This document shows positions 33,396 through 44,028 of a stretch of DNA of 64,000 bases, in pieces (position 1 is the stretch's first letter; each line of letters starts with the position of its first letter). The stretch spans positions 57,634,444 through 57,698,443 of the forward strand of contig CAMZMU010000059.1 in the NCBI GenBank assembly GCA_947311845.1, given 5' to 3'. Below the pieces are notes generated by a model. It was not told where the DNA came from. It made no database searches and saw only the letters and a list, made by a program, of their open reading frames with translations. The position numbers and the translations under genes were made by a program. The DNA is from Poa pratensis (taxonomy: Eukaryota; Streptophyta; Magnoliopsida; Poales; Poaceae).

Positions 33396-35649
33396 CCCAA
33401 CAGCACCAAGGACAACAACAACCTCAACAGCACCAGCAGCAGCCAAAGCAGCCGCCCCGGCCGAGATCCACCACCAAATCCCCCACCAAGTCCACCGAGT
33501 TAACAACTCGGAAAGCTACTCCACTTGCCAAGCCGACACATAGCCAAACAGCCACCGGGAAACAACTTGCCAACCCGGAGAGACAAGTGGTGTTGACTCC
33601 AACCACTACCCCGGAGCACCAGGCTCTCACCACATCTGTCTCCCGAGTTGCCAGCGGCAGCTGGGTTTTACCCCAGCTCCAAACTCAGAGTGGACACAGC
33701 TTAGGCTCGGAGAAGCAATATCACATGGACTGGAACGCTGCCGACACAAGCGAGGTCTCCTCCGCGCACCCGGGCATTCCTCATCCAGCTGGCCCCAGTG
33801 CACTTGCTCAGACCATGCACAATCTGCAAGTCTCGACCCTTCGAGCCAGCAAGCTTGCCGAGGTATCTTTTCCTCAGCCAAACTTTTATTTTCCTTGCCA
33901 TAGATGATAAACATACACAATCCCCAGTCCCCGAGATTCGGGTTGAGTGACCTGTGCTCGCCCGAGGAAAGATCACACAGCGCGAAACTTCACCAAGTTT
34001 TCATCATTAAACTCAGAAAATCCGACACTTCGGATCTTCAAGAAATCCGACACTTCGGGTCTTCAAAAAATCCGACATCCAGTCCCGAGATTCTTGTCGA
34101 GTTTTACTCGGCAGGAATCTTTAAGAATTCCGACACTCAGCTTTACTCGGCATGAATCTTTAACTAACCGCACTAACTCTTTGCCCTTTTCAGGATTGCA
34201 CCAATGCTCGGACCACGGTGTTTCGGAAGTTGCTTCTGGACCACAACAAGCTCAAGAGGTCCCATAAGCAACTTCAGGAGACGCTAAAGAACAAGGAACA
34301 AGCGCATGCCACGCCCTTCAGAAGGAGCGGCAAGAAGTGTCTCGGCTCCAGGAGGAGCTTGCCGGGTCCAGGGTGAAAAAACCGGCATTGAGCAGGCCCT
34401 GATGCAAAAGGAGGAAGCTGCTCAGAAGCACAAGGAAACGCTCGCAGCGTCCGAGGTTCGCGCTACCTCGGCTCAAGGAGAACTGGATGCCCTGAAATCA
34501 AAATCCGACATCTGGCTCCGCGAGCTCACCCGGCTGAACAAGGAGATGGACTGTAAGTTTCTTTATCCTTTCCTTTTGCTTTCATTACTTGCGCCGACAT
34601 TAAGATATGCCGGTATATAACTCAATTTGGTGATAGCTTTTCTGTCTTCAGATCACTTCGCCCACTCCAAGGCTGCTGCACTCAACACTGTGCGCAAGGC
34701 ACGAGCGAAGAGAGCCGAGGCTGGCCCAATCCCGGAGGAATGGGATATGGAAGATTACTTGACGGCTCTGAATGCCCGCATCTCTCCTTTGAAGGCCATT
34801 GGCCTGGACCTTCTTGATGCCGGTATCAAAGCTTACCGAGCTTTATGGCCAGGATCTCCAACTCCTTCTAGCATTGAAGAACTGTCCAAGTGTCTGACGG
34901 GGGCCGAGGCCAGGATCCGAGAGTGGAGATCCTCAGCAGCTCGTGCCGGAGCTGATCAAGCACTGACCTTTGTGCTCTCCTGGTACGAGTCCATCAATCT
35001 CAACGCCGTGCGCTCCCTGCGCCAGGCTCCAAATGGACCTCCGATCCGACATTAATAGAGAGCCGCAAAGATGCAGCCAAGTTCATGGCCAGTTACGCTC
35101 CCACCCGACACTTCATCCCGGGTCCCGCCTACTCGGATGACGAAGAAGAGGACCAGGATGATGAAGAGGGCGAAGAAGAAGATGACGTTGATGAGGAGAT
35201 CGAGGCCGAGACTCTCGACGCTGCCACTGCCGGAGCGACCGAGACTGCTGCTGCCAGCGCAACCGAGACTTCCACTGCCGGGGCTGCCGACACTTCTGCC
35301 GCCGAAGCAACCGACATTGTCAAGCCGGCTGCGACCGACGCTTCAGAGAAGCCGGTAACCGAGACTTCTGAGAAGCGGTAACCGACACTGCTGGTGCCTC
35401 GGCAGCCACTCCACTCCCGAAGTTGCTCCAACCACTGAAGGCTCTTCTGCCGCCGAGACTGCTCCCGAGCCTCGCACCGCTCCAACTGCTCCGAGCTCTT
35501 CCGAGGCCTGCCTAAGCTTATCAAACATTGAACTATTAAATCCCCGGAATGCCGGGTGCAGATGTAAATATACGTTTAAGTATTTCGCAGTGCTACTTTT
35601 ATCATATTAGCTTCAACAAGACAAGCTTAATGCCGTATCACTTTGCACC

Positions 35650-36075
35650 AAGTCCCCGAGTTTACTTTCTTGTTTACTATACTTAGTAATCTTTGCTCTT
35701 GTCTACCATTTAGGCGTTCGACAGTCGAGTCACAAGATCAATCATTATAGCATACAATACTTGTAAATTTTGAGGTAAGGTTTAGAGTCATCCGACACAA
35801 GTTAAAAGGAACGAAAAAACCGGGTTAGTAAACGACATATGTCGGATCTTTTTAGGACCGAGTCCCCGAGTCCATTTTCATGTTTACCATATACCATAAC
35901 CTCTGCTCTTGACTGCCATTTCGGCGTTCGTCAGTCGAGTCACAAGATCACAACAAAATAGCATACATTACTTGAACTTTGAAACGAGGTCTCAAAATCA
36001 TCCGACATATGAACAACACAGAAAAAACCGAGTAAAACACAAGCATATAGACAAAGGCAGTCCCCGAGTTTCTTT
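35650..36075. repeat. Two-copy tandem repeat, about 215 bp, between convergent genes
   Basis: Two copies start near GTCCCCGAGT at 35651 and 35870. They share GTCGAGTCACAAGATCA and a block with CATCCGACA and GAAAAAACCG. A third partial GTCCCCGAGTTTCTTTT follows at 36060. The pair lies between the 3' ends of the plus-strand gene and integrase, where both transcripts should terminate. Confidence 0.8.
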
Positions 36076-36129
36076 TCGGAGTGCCGGCATTTTATTCAAA
36101 GGAAAAACCGAGATACATACACTGCGCCC

Positions 36130-37440
36130 TTAAGAGTAAAAGGGACGAAGTAGAGCTACATTCCAGGGTCTTTTGGTCTCCTCTCCGGATTTGTCCATCA
36201 CATTTTTCCTCGGTGCCTGTGCATCTATAAGATAGTATGAATCATTGTGCAGAGCCTTGCTCACAATGAACGGTCCCTCCCATGGAGGTGACAACTTGTG
36301 TCGGCCTGCTTTGCGTTGCACTAGCCTAACACCAAATCTCCCTCTCGGAAAACCCGAGGGCTGATCTTCCGGCTATGATAGCGTCGGAGATTTTGCTGAT
36401 ATATGGCTGACCGAGATAAGGTCAGTTCTCGTGCTTCTTCGAGCAAATCAACATCATTTTCCCGAGCTTCTTTTGCCTCGGTTTCAGTGTACAGCGCCAC
36501 TCTTGGCGAGTCATATTCCATGTCGGTTGGCACCGCTTCTGCTCCATAGACCAGAAAAAATGGCGTATAGCCAGTTGATCGATTTGGTGTGGTCCTTAGA
36601 CCCCACAGCACTGCTGGTATCTCCTCTATCCAACATCCCGAGTTCGCAACAGTGGTTCAATCAACCGAGCTTTGATACCGGCTAACACCAATGCATTTGC
36701 TCTTTCCACTTGCCCATTTGCCTCAGGGTGTGCCACCGAGGCTATGTCCAACCGAATTCTCTTATCCGCACAGAACCGAGCAAACTCTCCCACAGCAAAG
36801 TTTGTGCCATTATCCGAGATAATGCTATGGGGGTAACCATATCTCAAAATGATGTCCTTCAAAAAGGTCACCGCTGTGTGACCATCACACTTCCGGATAG
36901 GCTTTACCTCGATCCACTTGGTGAACTTGTCCACCATCACCAGCATATGAGTCATGTTACCTCGGGCTGGCCTGAATTCTCCCACCATATCCAGCACCAA
37001 ACTGCAAAGGGCCAAGTGATTGGAATTGTCTTGAGTGCCGAGGCTGGCAGGTGGATCTTTTTAGCAAACCTCTGACATCCCTCACACTTTCTGACGATAT
37101 CTTCTGCCTGGTTCAAAGCACTGGGCCAATAAAACCCATGCCGGAATACCTTAGCCACCAAGGCTCTTGATGAAGCATGATGACCACACTCTCCTTGATG
37201 AATTTCCAGGAGCATCTCCTGCCCTTCTTGCGGCTCGACACAGCGCTGCAGTACCTCGGTCACACTTCTCTTGTATAACTCCTGGTTGATGATGGTGTAG
37301 GCCTTGGATCTTCTTTGCACTTGCCTAGCTTCAACTTCATTACTTGGCAAACTCCCATCCATCATAAATGCCATTATTGGTTGTGCCCACTCCGGCACAG
37401 GACGCACAGGAAAGATCATCATCCACCTCCATGAGATCAA
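36130..37440 (-). pseudogene. Gypsy integrase
   Basis: Reading on the minus strand, the zinc-binding HHCC region is seen at about 37080-37230 (EIHQGECGHHASSRALV and VRKCEGCQRFAKK). The catalytic core follows with aspartates in VLDMVGEF and IISDNGTNFAV and the glutamate in NGQVERANAL. The C-terminal part has WGLRTTPNRSTGYTPFFLVY, SPPWEGPFIV and the end RPWNVALLRPFYS at 36130. This enzyme inserts the cDNA. The frame is broken near 36620-36640, 36325 and 36960-37010, so it is not functional. Confidence 0.88.
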
Positions 37441-38221
37441 CCGACATTACTTCTTCCGAGATTGAGCAGCCAGTCCCCGGGTTCTGCCAAGCAGTCCCCG
37501 GGTTCTCCCAAATGCATCCGACATCTACGTCCATGGGAACAGCACCAGACTCCGGTTTTGCCGGGATAAAAATTGACTCGGACTCCGGCGATGGTTTGAT
37601 TGATGGCTTCCTCAGATGCTCCAAGGCTATGCCGGGTGGAATTGGATCCCGGGATGAACCTAGCTTGGACAATACATCGGCGGCGTCATTTTCAGCCCGA
37701 GGTATATGCGTGAGCTCGCAACCTTCAAAGAACCCCGAGATCTTCTGGACATGAAACCGATACAACGCCATGTTGGCATCTAAAGCATCCCAATTTCCCG
37801 AGACTTGCTGCACCACCAAATCCGAGTCTCCGAAACATTCTATCCGGCGAATACCAATTTCTTTGGCCACATTTAGCCCATGAACAAGTGCCTCATACTC
37901 GGCCACATTGTTAGATGCCGCAAAATGAATCTGCAACACATATCTCAACTGATCATGCTTTGGCGAGGTAAGGACTACCCCGGCACCTAAACCAATTTTT
38001 GTTCTTGATCCATCAAAGTGCATTCTCCAGTAATTGGGGTCAGGCCGTGGTGGCTCATATTGCATTTCAGCCCAATCCACCAGGAAATCCGGCAGTGCCT
38101 GAGATTTAATGGCATCTCTTCTTTCATAGTGAGGAGTGTAAGGGGACACCTCGATAGCCCACTTGGCTACTCGGCCAGTTGCATCTTTACACCCAATGAT
38201 CTCCGAGATAGGAGCCTCCAC
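37340..38221 (-). pseudogene. Gypsy RNase H with Tat-type spacer
   Basis: The frame of 293 codons contains the RNase H fold: MHFDGSRTKIGLGAGVVL, NNVAEYEALVHGL, IECFGDSDLVVQQVSG and RAENDAADVLSKLGS. The four expected acidic residues are all visible. Upstream, VSPYTPHYERRDAIKSQALPD is the second, inactive RNase H/connection remnant. A spacer with ESESIFIPAKPESGAVPMDV leads to integrase. The domain degrades the RNA strand during reverse transcription. This is the longest open pol segment. Confidence 0.85.
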
Positions 38222-39430
38222 ACACAGTGATTGAATGCTCTTGGAAGTAATGTTTCAACTTCTTAGCAGCCAGATAGACACCATATGTCATCTTCTGGTA
38301 GTGAGGATAGTTCTGCTTGGATAACGAGATCACCTCGCTGAGGTAATACACTGGCCTCTGCACAGTTTTGCCATCTTCTCTCTCTCCACTACCAATACGA
38401 CACTCACAACCCGGTTTGTGGCTGCAATGTAGAGCAACATCGGCTCTTTGGGTAATGGTGAAGCCAGTATCGGCGCAGTTGCCAACATCTTTTTTAACTC
38501 GTGAACGCCGCATCTGCTTGCGGGGCCACAAGTGGGTTGTTTTCTTCATGAGTTGATACAAAGGCAATGCCTTTTCTCCCCAACCTGCTAACAAACCGAC
38601 TTAAAGATGCCAAACATCCAGTGAATTTCTGCACGTCTTTGAGACATGTCGGTAACCTCATGCTTTCAATAGCACGGATTTTTGTCGGGTTCACCTCGAT
38701 ACCTCGGCTGACACGAGGAAACCGAGTAACTTGCCTGCCGGCACACACCGAAGGTTTTGTCCGGGTTAAGTTTTATCCGGAATTTCCTCAGATTCTCAAA
38801 TGTTTCTCGGAGATCATCAATCAGAGTATTTCTCCTTAGACTTGATGACAATGTCATCGACATACACCTGCACATTTTTGCCTATTTGATCATGCAAGCA
38901 TTTTTGCATACATCTCTGGTAAGTGGCACCAGCATTTCTCAAACCAAAGGTCATGACACGATAGCAATAAGCCCCATACGGGGTGATAAAAGCAGTTTTC
39001 ATTTGATCAGCAGGGTTCAGTGGTATCTGGTGAAAACCAGAATACGCATCTACAAAGGATAACAGCTCACACCCGCGGTGGAATCGATCACTTGATCATC
39101 CGAGGCAGCGGGAATGGATCCTTAGGACATGCCTTGTTCAAGTTTGTGTAATCAATACACATACGCCACACAATGGCCACATTTGGGTCATCTTTTTTCT
39201 TTCTTTTCCACCAGGACCGGTTAGACAACCAGTCCGGTGCAGCACTTCCCATGATGAACCCAGATGCAGTANNNNNNNNNNNNNGGCAGCGGGAATGGAT
39301 CCTTAGGACATGTGCCTTGTTCAAGTTTGTGTAATCAATACACATACGCCACACAATGGCCACATTTGGGTCATCTTTTTTTTCCACCAGGACGGGTTAG
39401 ACAACCAGTCCGGGTGCAGCACTTCCATGA
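38187..39430 (-). pseudogene. Gypsy reverse transcriptase, broken
   Basis: On the minus strand the N-terminal motif VAIVWRMCIDYTNLNKACP appears at about 39190. It is followed by TAFITPYGAYCYRVMTFGLR and the catalytic YVDDIVIKSKEK near 38830. The thumb side reads TRFPRVSRGIEVNPTKIRAI and FTGCLASLSRFVSRLG, running into the RNase H connection. The YVDD aspartates are intact, but frameshifts near 38520, 38740 and 38820 break the frame. The N-terminal part is present twice because of the assembly gap at 39272-39284. Confidence 0.85.
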
Positions 39431-39447
39431 TGAACCCAGATGCAGTA
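39104..39447. repeat. Duplicated 165-bp segment on both sides of an N gap
   Basis: Bases 39104-39271 and 39285-39447 are nearly the same: both start GGCAGCGGGAATGGATCCTT and end CCCAGATGCAGTA, with small indels between. Such a copy directly across a gap points to two contig ends that overlap but were not merged. Confidence 0.9.
39272..39284. other. Assembly gap, 13 N
   Basis: Thirteen unknown bases in the reverse transcriptase region, bordered by copies of the same sequence (see 39104-39447). Confidence 0.99.
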
Positions 39448-39839
39448 ACCTGGCCAGTTCATCACCTATCACTTTCTCCTCTCATCGAGAGAGACGCCGC
39501 ATAGGTTGCTTCACCGGCTTCATATCCGGTCTGACGAACAAGAGTGCTCAGCCAACTCCCTCGGAACACCTGGCAGGTCCTGATTTGACCATGCAAAGAT
39601 ATCCCGGTTCTCAGGAGGAAGTGACTGAGCTCGCCTTCCTATTTCTCAGTTAACCCGGTACAATGATGACGTTGTGGTCCGGACATGCCGGGTCAACATT
39701 GATCTTCTTGGTCTCTTTGGGCACCTCGAAAGTTGCATCTGCTCCGGGTTACCATACCCGGCATACCGAGTTGCGTGGACTGAGCCAATGCCACCACTTC
39801 ATGGATCTTCTTCTTCTCGCTGCATGATCAGTGACTCGG

Positions 39840-40355
39840 CTAAGCACGATCCAGCCGAGGCACACTCCATGCACGCTTGTAATCACCCGAGATAGTGATG
39901 ATGCCATTAGGACCCGGCATTTTCATCTTGAGGTAACCCACATGGGTGGATATCATGAACTTGGACAATGCAGGCCTACCGAGTAAAGCATGGTATGGAC
40001 TTTCGAGGTCCACTACCTCAAACTGGATGCTCTCAGTTCGGCAGTTGTCCTTGGTGCCAAACAACACATCAACCCAAATTTTGCCCATAGGTGCACATGA
40101 AACACCTGGCACTATGCCATGAAAGGTGGTAGAACTCGGTTGCAGCATGTTTGCCGAGATACCCATCTTCACCATGGTGTCTCGGTACATGATGTTGATA
40201 GCACTCCCATTATCAATGAGAACTCGGGTGAACCGAATATTGAGTGTCGGTCCGAAGAATGTCGGATCCCACCACCATGCATAACCTCCCGGAGTTGGCA
40301 TAACTCGGGGATGATCCCTTCTGCTCCAAGTGATCTCTTGCTCGGACCAGTGCAA
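39840..40355 (-). pseudogene. Gypsy aspartic protease
   Basis: The 171-codon frame holds TRVLIDNGSAINIMYRDTMV, the retropepsin active site, with DNGS in place of the usual DSGS or DTGS. ESPYHALLGRPALSKFM, the second conserved protease motif, and a C-terminal MPGPNGIITISGDYKRA follow. This enzyme would cut the gag-pol polyprotein. The catalytic aspartate is present. The frame upstream to gag and downstream to reverse transcriptase is broken. Confidence 0.85.
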
Positions 40356-40379
40356 ATACTTCGTATTGCCGGCATAACT

Positions 40380-41920
40380 GCGTTCACCTCCAGTGCACGC
40401 CGATGCAAGCTCTTCTTGTCAGTTGGCTCGGTCACAAATATCACATAGCTCTGATGAGCTTCTCTGTAATCTCCCTGGGGATACTCTCCCTGCTGCTGGG
40501 ACCAGTGTTGTTGTTGTTCCCTCCGACATTCACCTGATTCACAGGCTTCGGATCTGCTTGCCTCGGAATGGCGGAATCCGGGATAGCATTTGCTCCGGTA
40601 AGCGGCAAGTTTTGCCTCGGCGGGATTCTCTGAGGTGCCCCCACTTGATTTCCTCCGGCTCTGGCTCCTTCTCCCCTTGTGCGCTGATACCAGCTGCACT
40701 GCCGAGTTGTGATTTGCAGGCCTGCGGATGTCTTGGTGTGAAACTGCAGGCCCATCCAACATAGCCTCATAAGTTAAGGATGGCTTCTGGTCACCCCATG
40801 GCCTTTCCCCTCTTGATTCTGGCCCCATGCGGGCCATTGAACTTCGGACGCTGGCTTTACCGGCATCTGGCTGGTCTTGGTTTACAGCTGCAACCTGGTT
40901 CGAGCCATACCGGTAATCCGGTTCTCTCCTCTTGTTACCGAAGTCCTGGCGATCGTTCTGCCTGACTGGCCCGGGTCTGTTTTCACCGGGTATCTTCTAC
41001 TCGGCTCCCGAGTTCAGCAAAGGTTGCATCGGATCACCCAGTGCATAGCTATCCGCAATCCGGATTGTCTCGGCCAGAGTGGCCGGCATTTCCCTCTGCA
41101 ACTTCTGCCAGAGCATGGAGCCATGTCGGCACCCCTGGGCAAACCAAGATATGGCCTGTGCCTCTACAACTCCTTCACAGGAATTGCGAATAGTACTCCA
41201 CCGGGTTAAGTAATCCGGTCAGTTTCATTATCCCTCTGCTTGCACATCGCAAGCTGTGAGGACGGTTTGGTCTCTTGTATGTGCTGGAGAAGTTGCTAAC
41301 AAATGCTTCTTCAAAGTCCAGCCAGCAATCAACACTGCCCTCTCGCAGGTTGTTCAGCCAAATCCGGGCTGGCCCCTCCAACATCTGCGGGATATACCTC
41401 ACGCCCATCTGCGGTTACCTCCCGCAATATGCACAGCCGACACATAATCTGTCAGCCATCCTCGGCTTGGTGCTGCCGTCATATGTTTTTGCACCTCGGT
41501 TTAGCTGAAAGTGCGCACCGGTGGTTCCCTCATGATCCGAGGTCCAAAACATGCGGACCAGGTGGACCTTACTCTTCCAGCATCTCGGACATATAAATCC
41601 TGTCCAACTTGTAACGTGCGTCATTTGGTGACAACTGGCGAGCTCCCAACCGAGATCCCAGTGCACCTTCATATCTCGGATACCCAGCTTTCTCCATAGC
41701 CGAGTAACCATCATCATAACGATCAGCCACCGGGTCAACACCTCGGGCTGCTGGACATGCCCGACATTCTGCTGCTGCTGCTGGGCGAGATTTTGCGTCG
41801 GATACCGAGGTGGATAACCTCGGCCAGCCGAGTTAACTACTCCGGCACCTGGACCACCCTGACCGGGATGACTTCTACCCCGGCCGGCACTACCTCGCCC
41901 CCAACCTGTTTTCCGGTGCA
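40380..41920 (-). pseudogene. Gypsy gag, capsid and downstream region, frameshifted
   Basis: The clearest part is at 41175-41408: YIPQMLEGPARIWLNNLREG, CWLDFEEAFVSNFSSTYKRP and GLLNPVEYYSQF, the retrotransposon gag (capsid) domain. Farther along the minus strand, at 40441-40837, the linker has GGNNNNTGPSSR and SIPREITEKLIRAM, leading to protease. Upstream, LAQQQQQNVGHVQQPEV is a glutamine-rich stretch. At least five frame changes or stops separate these pieces. I did not find a clear CCHC zinc knuckle. Confidence 0.75.
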
Positions 41921-43048
41921 TGCCGGATCATACACCTGCATCTGTTTGCTCTTACCGGAGTTTACACTCCGGTCACGATCTACACCGACATGCGGTGAAG
42001 AAGCCTGCCCTTTAGATCCACTAGCTCCTCTAGCCGAGTGAACAACATCTGACCCACCTGCAACTGTGTGGGCCTTGCGATAGGCCTCATTCTGCCAGGT
42101 AGCCACAGCTACCAGCTCATTAACTCGGTCCTGCTGCCTGCGGAGAGCTTCTCCGGATAAGCCAGACAACTCGGCTCTTGCTGCCTCGGCAGCCCTAAGA
42201 GTCTTAGCAGGGGAGCTATACATCGGTTTTTCGACCGATAAGGCACTGGGAGTTTTACTAGAGCTAGATCTACCATCTCTAGCTAACTCGACATTGAGGT
42301 TTTTACCTCTCTTGCGCACATCCTCTACTCGACTAGGGCGAGCAGCTACCGGGGTAAAACCATGTGCTAGGTTATACTCACGGACAGTTATCCCAAACTC
42401 TCTTCGTACCTCGGCCATCTCCAGAACCTCCTGAAGCAAGCTCTGACGCCTTGCCTCCAGCCCTGCCTCTGACTGGGCAGCATCTGTACCGGCAACTACC
42501 GGCACATTTAACTTCTCTATGATCTCCTCGAGGTGAGCTGGCTTAACCGGCACATGGGATGTACCGGCCTGGCCGGGGAGGTTCTCCCTCCTCTCCAGCG
42601 GCACTTTCGCCGATCTAACCTTTGGTGCGGGATTACCGGCATCTCCTTTGCCGGGGTCTCCTTTACCGGCATCGGCCGCAGTGCCGGTCATCATGACCTC
42701 TGCGCAGCTCCCGAGGCGAGCGCTACGCCAGCCGCGAGCCGCACAGATGGCAGGAGGATCCTCCGCCACAAGCACCTGCTCGGGGTACTCGCGGACAACC
42801 TCGGTGGCGACGTAGGTCACGAAGGTGCCGAAGCTGATGAGGCAGCCGTTCGTCGGGAACGGCCTGCTGCCGAAGCATCCCGCATTGTTGCTGATGAAGT
42901 TCAGCGCGCCGAGCTTGCAGACGAGCCCGCAAACGACGCGCTCGCCGGAGTTGATGATGGAGCCCATCCGGAATGTCACACCAGCCAGCGCCGCTGCTAG
43001 CCCCACGGTGGGCGCCAACTGTCGTGGTGGTATCACGGCAGATGCCAT
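41837..43048 (-). pseudogene. Gag N-terminal region, 403-codon open frame
   Basis: This open frame begins at 43048, inside the LTR, so its true start may be the ATG at 42967 (MGSIINSGERVVCGLVCKLG) or later. The middle part is charged and helical (EARRQSLLQEVLEMAEVRRE and SGLSGEALRRQQDRVNELVA), as expected for a gag matrix-like or leader region. The first 110 residues, with several cysteines and a hydrophobic CLISFGTFVTYVATEVV, are unlike the rest. I do not recognise them. They could be a captured piece or an untranslated leader read in an open frame. Confidence 0.5.
42999..43017 (-). promoter_or_regulatory. Primer binding site
   Basis: On the minus strand TGGCGCCCACCGTGGGGCT begins two bases after the LTR end. 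A TGG start next to the 5' LTR is the mark of a tRNA primer site and fixes the orientation of the element. TGGCGCCCAC is common in grass gypsy elements. Confidence 0.85.
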
Positions 43049-44023
43049 AGGATGTCTAAAGTGTGGGGCCGATGGACGCTGGTGGAATCCGGGAGAGGGC
43101 TAGCGCGCTAAGAAGCGCACACGAAGAACACAACAGCACACCAAGGTCTACCCAGGTTCAGGGCCCTCGTGAGGAGGTAAAACCCCTACTCCTGCCTGTC
43201 TCTCTGTATATCTCGGTATCACAAATACAAGCTTGCTCCTTGAGCTGTATAACACAACAATGGTGCAAAGCACAAGGTAGAAGATAATGCTATGGGGAGA
43301 AGTGTCTCTCAGGGCATCGTCCCTCACGCAGGAGGGGGTAAGGGCACATATATAGGCTAAACCGGGTTACCGGAATACCCCTTGCAACGGTCACCTCTCC
43401 GTACCGGCACTGCAGACACGCACGCCTGCACGTCATGATTGTCTCTGCATAGTGGACAGGACGTGGCTTGCCCATGTCCTGTCCCATATCTCTGCTCCAA
43501 AGTACGCCCGAGATCAGCGACAAGACAGGGCCTGCCCATGCCCCTGCCTCGCAGTCTGTTCCCGGATAACCCGGAGTCAGCGGTGGAATGATGGCCTGCC
43601 ATCTCGGTCTCCTGCACACCCCCGTGTTAGGCGCTTCCGTGTCAGGCGCTCCCGTGCCAGACGGGAGGTGACAGGAGCATTGACTCTTGTCCGACATATG
43701 GATAACCCGGCATGGACATGCCGGATCCTCCTTCCTCAAATATCCTTCCCTGCACATAAGAAAACACACAAGTTACCGACATACATATGTCGGTTATGTT
43801 ATCTCGGTTCCTTATCTCGGATCCCTTGTCTCGGTCGACACATGCCGGCTATCACCAGCATGATATCTCGGTTCCTTCCGGATGGGGGTATCTCGGTACG
43901 CCTATGTCGGTTTGCACCTGCATCCCACTCTGAAGCCTAGGTAAGCCGGTATCACTATAACTTGGCCCACACTTGGGCATAGCTTTTACCTCATCATGAC
44001 CCTACCCGGGGTAGCCCCCGACA
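43020..44023 (-). repeat. Gypsy LTR (5' LTR with respect to gag-pol)
   Basis: The complement starts TGTCGGGGGCTACC and ends CCACCACGACA. It is the longer LTR (1004 bp) and includes the segment CATAGGATGTCTAAAGTG, missing from the partner. Confidence 0.93.
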
Positions 44024-44028
44024 CTAGC

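Larger units (their letters stand above)
30620..35400 (+). pseudogene. Antisense gene of the gypsy element (putative gypsy type transposon domain)
   Basis: The start is probably the ATG at 30620 (MSTSNTPEPTEDIAEGE), with a one-base frame break before 30710. Exon 1 runs to about 31554 and holds the plant domain catalogued as putative gypsy type transposon (Transposase_28): GERVVFVAHFERGFGLPASE, then LGLWPTVELWAKYFQL, KWQRTFFYVKN and EQFNWSLNPKDL. A donor GTAAGT follows. Exon 2 (31666-32126) is acidic with a basic tail (KRQKRGAVKPRKSKK), nuclear-localisation-like. Later exons have a polyglutamine tract, a coiled coil (34320-34550), a helical domain with KAIGLDLLDAGIKAYRALWP (34650-35030) and an acidic C-terminus. 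Several frameshifts show decay. The function is unknown; nuclear location is an inference. Confidence 0.75.
28296..44023 (-). mobile_element. Complete Tat-type Ty3/gypsy LTR retrotransposon, 15.7 kb
   Basis: LTRs lie at 28296-29269 and 43020-44023, with CTAGC on both outer sides (28291-28295 and 44024-44028). The coding order on the minus strand is gag, protease, reverse transcriptase, RNase H, integrase, which is the gypsy order. A further multi-exon gene between integrase and the LTR is read on the opposite strand. An extra antisense gene and large size are known for the Tat lineage of plant gypsy elements. Every long frame has frameshifts or stops, so the copy cannot act alone. The two LTRs differ at about 12 of some 970 positions by hand count. 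Confidence 0.93.

Noticed and set aside
33250..33543. Polyglutamine frame as a separate gene
   Set aside because: It is one exon of the antisense gypsy gene; the apparent new start is due to a frameshift near 33285.
39104..39451. Real tandem duplication in the reverse transcriptase
   Set aside because: The copies meet at a run of N and are best explained by contig ends that were not merged.
42690..42970. Cysteine-containing gag N-terminal stretch as a captured host membrane protein
   Set aside because: I could not match it to any family, and it is in frame with the rest of gag. It is noted only as unusual.
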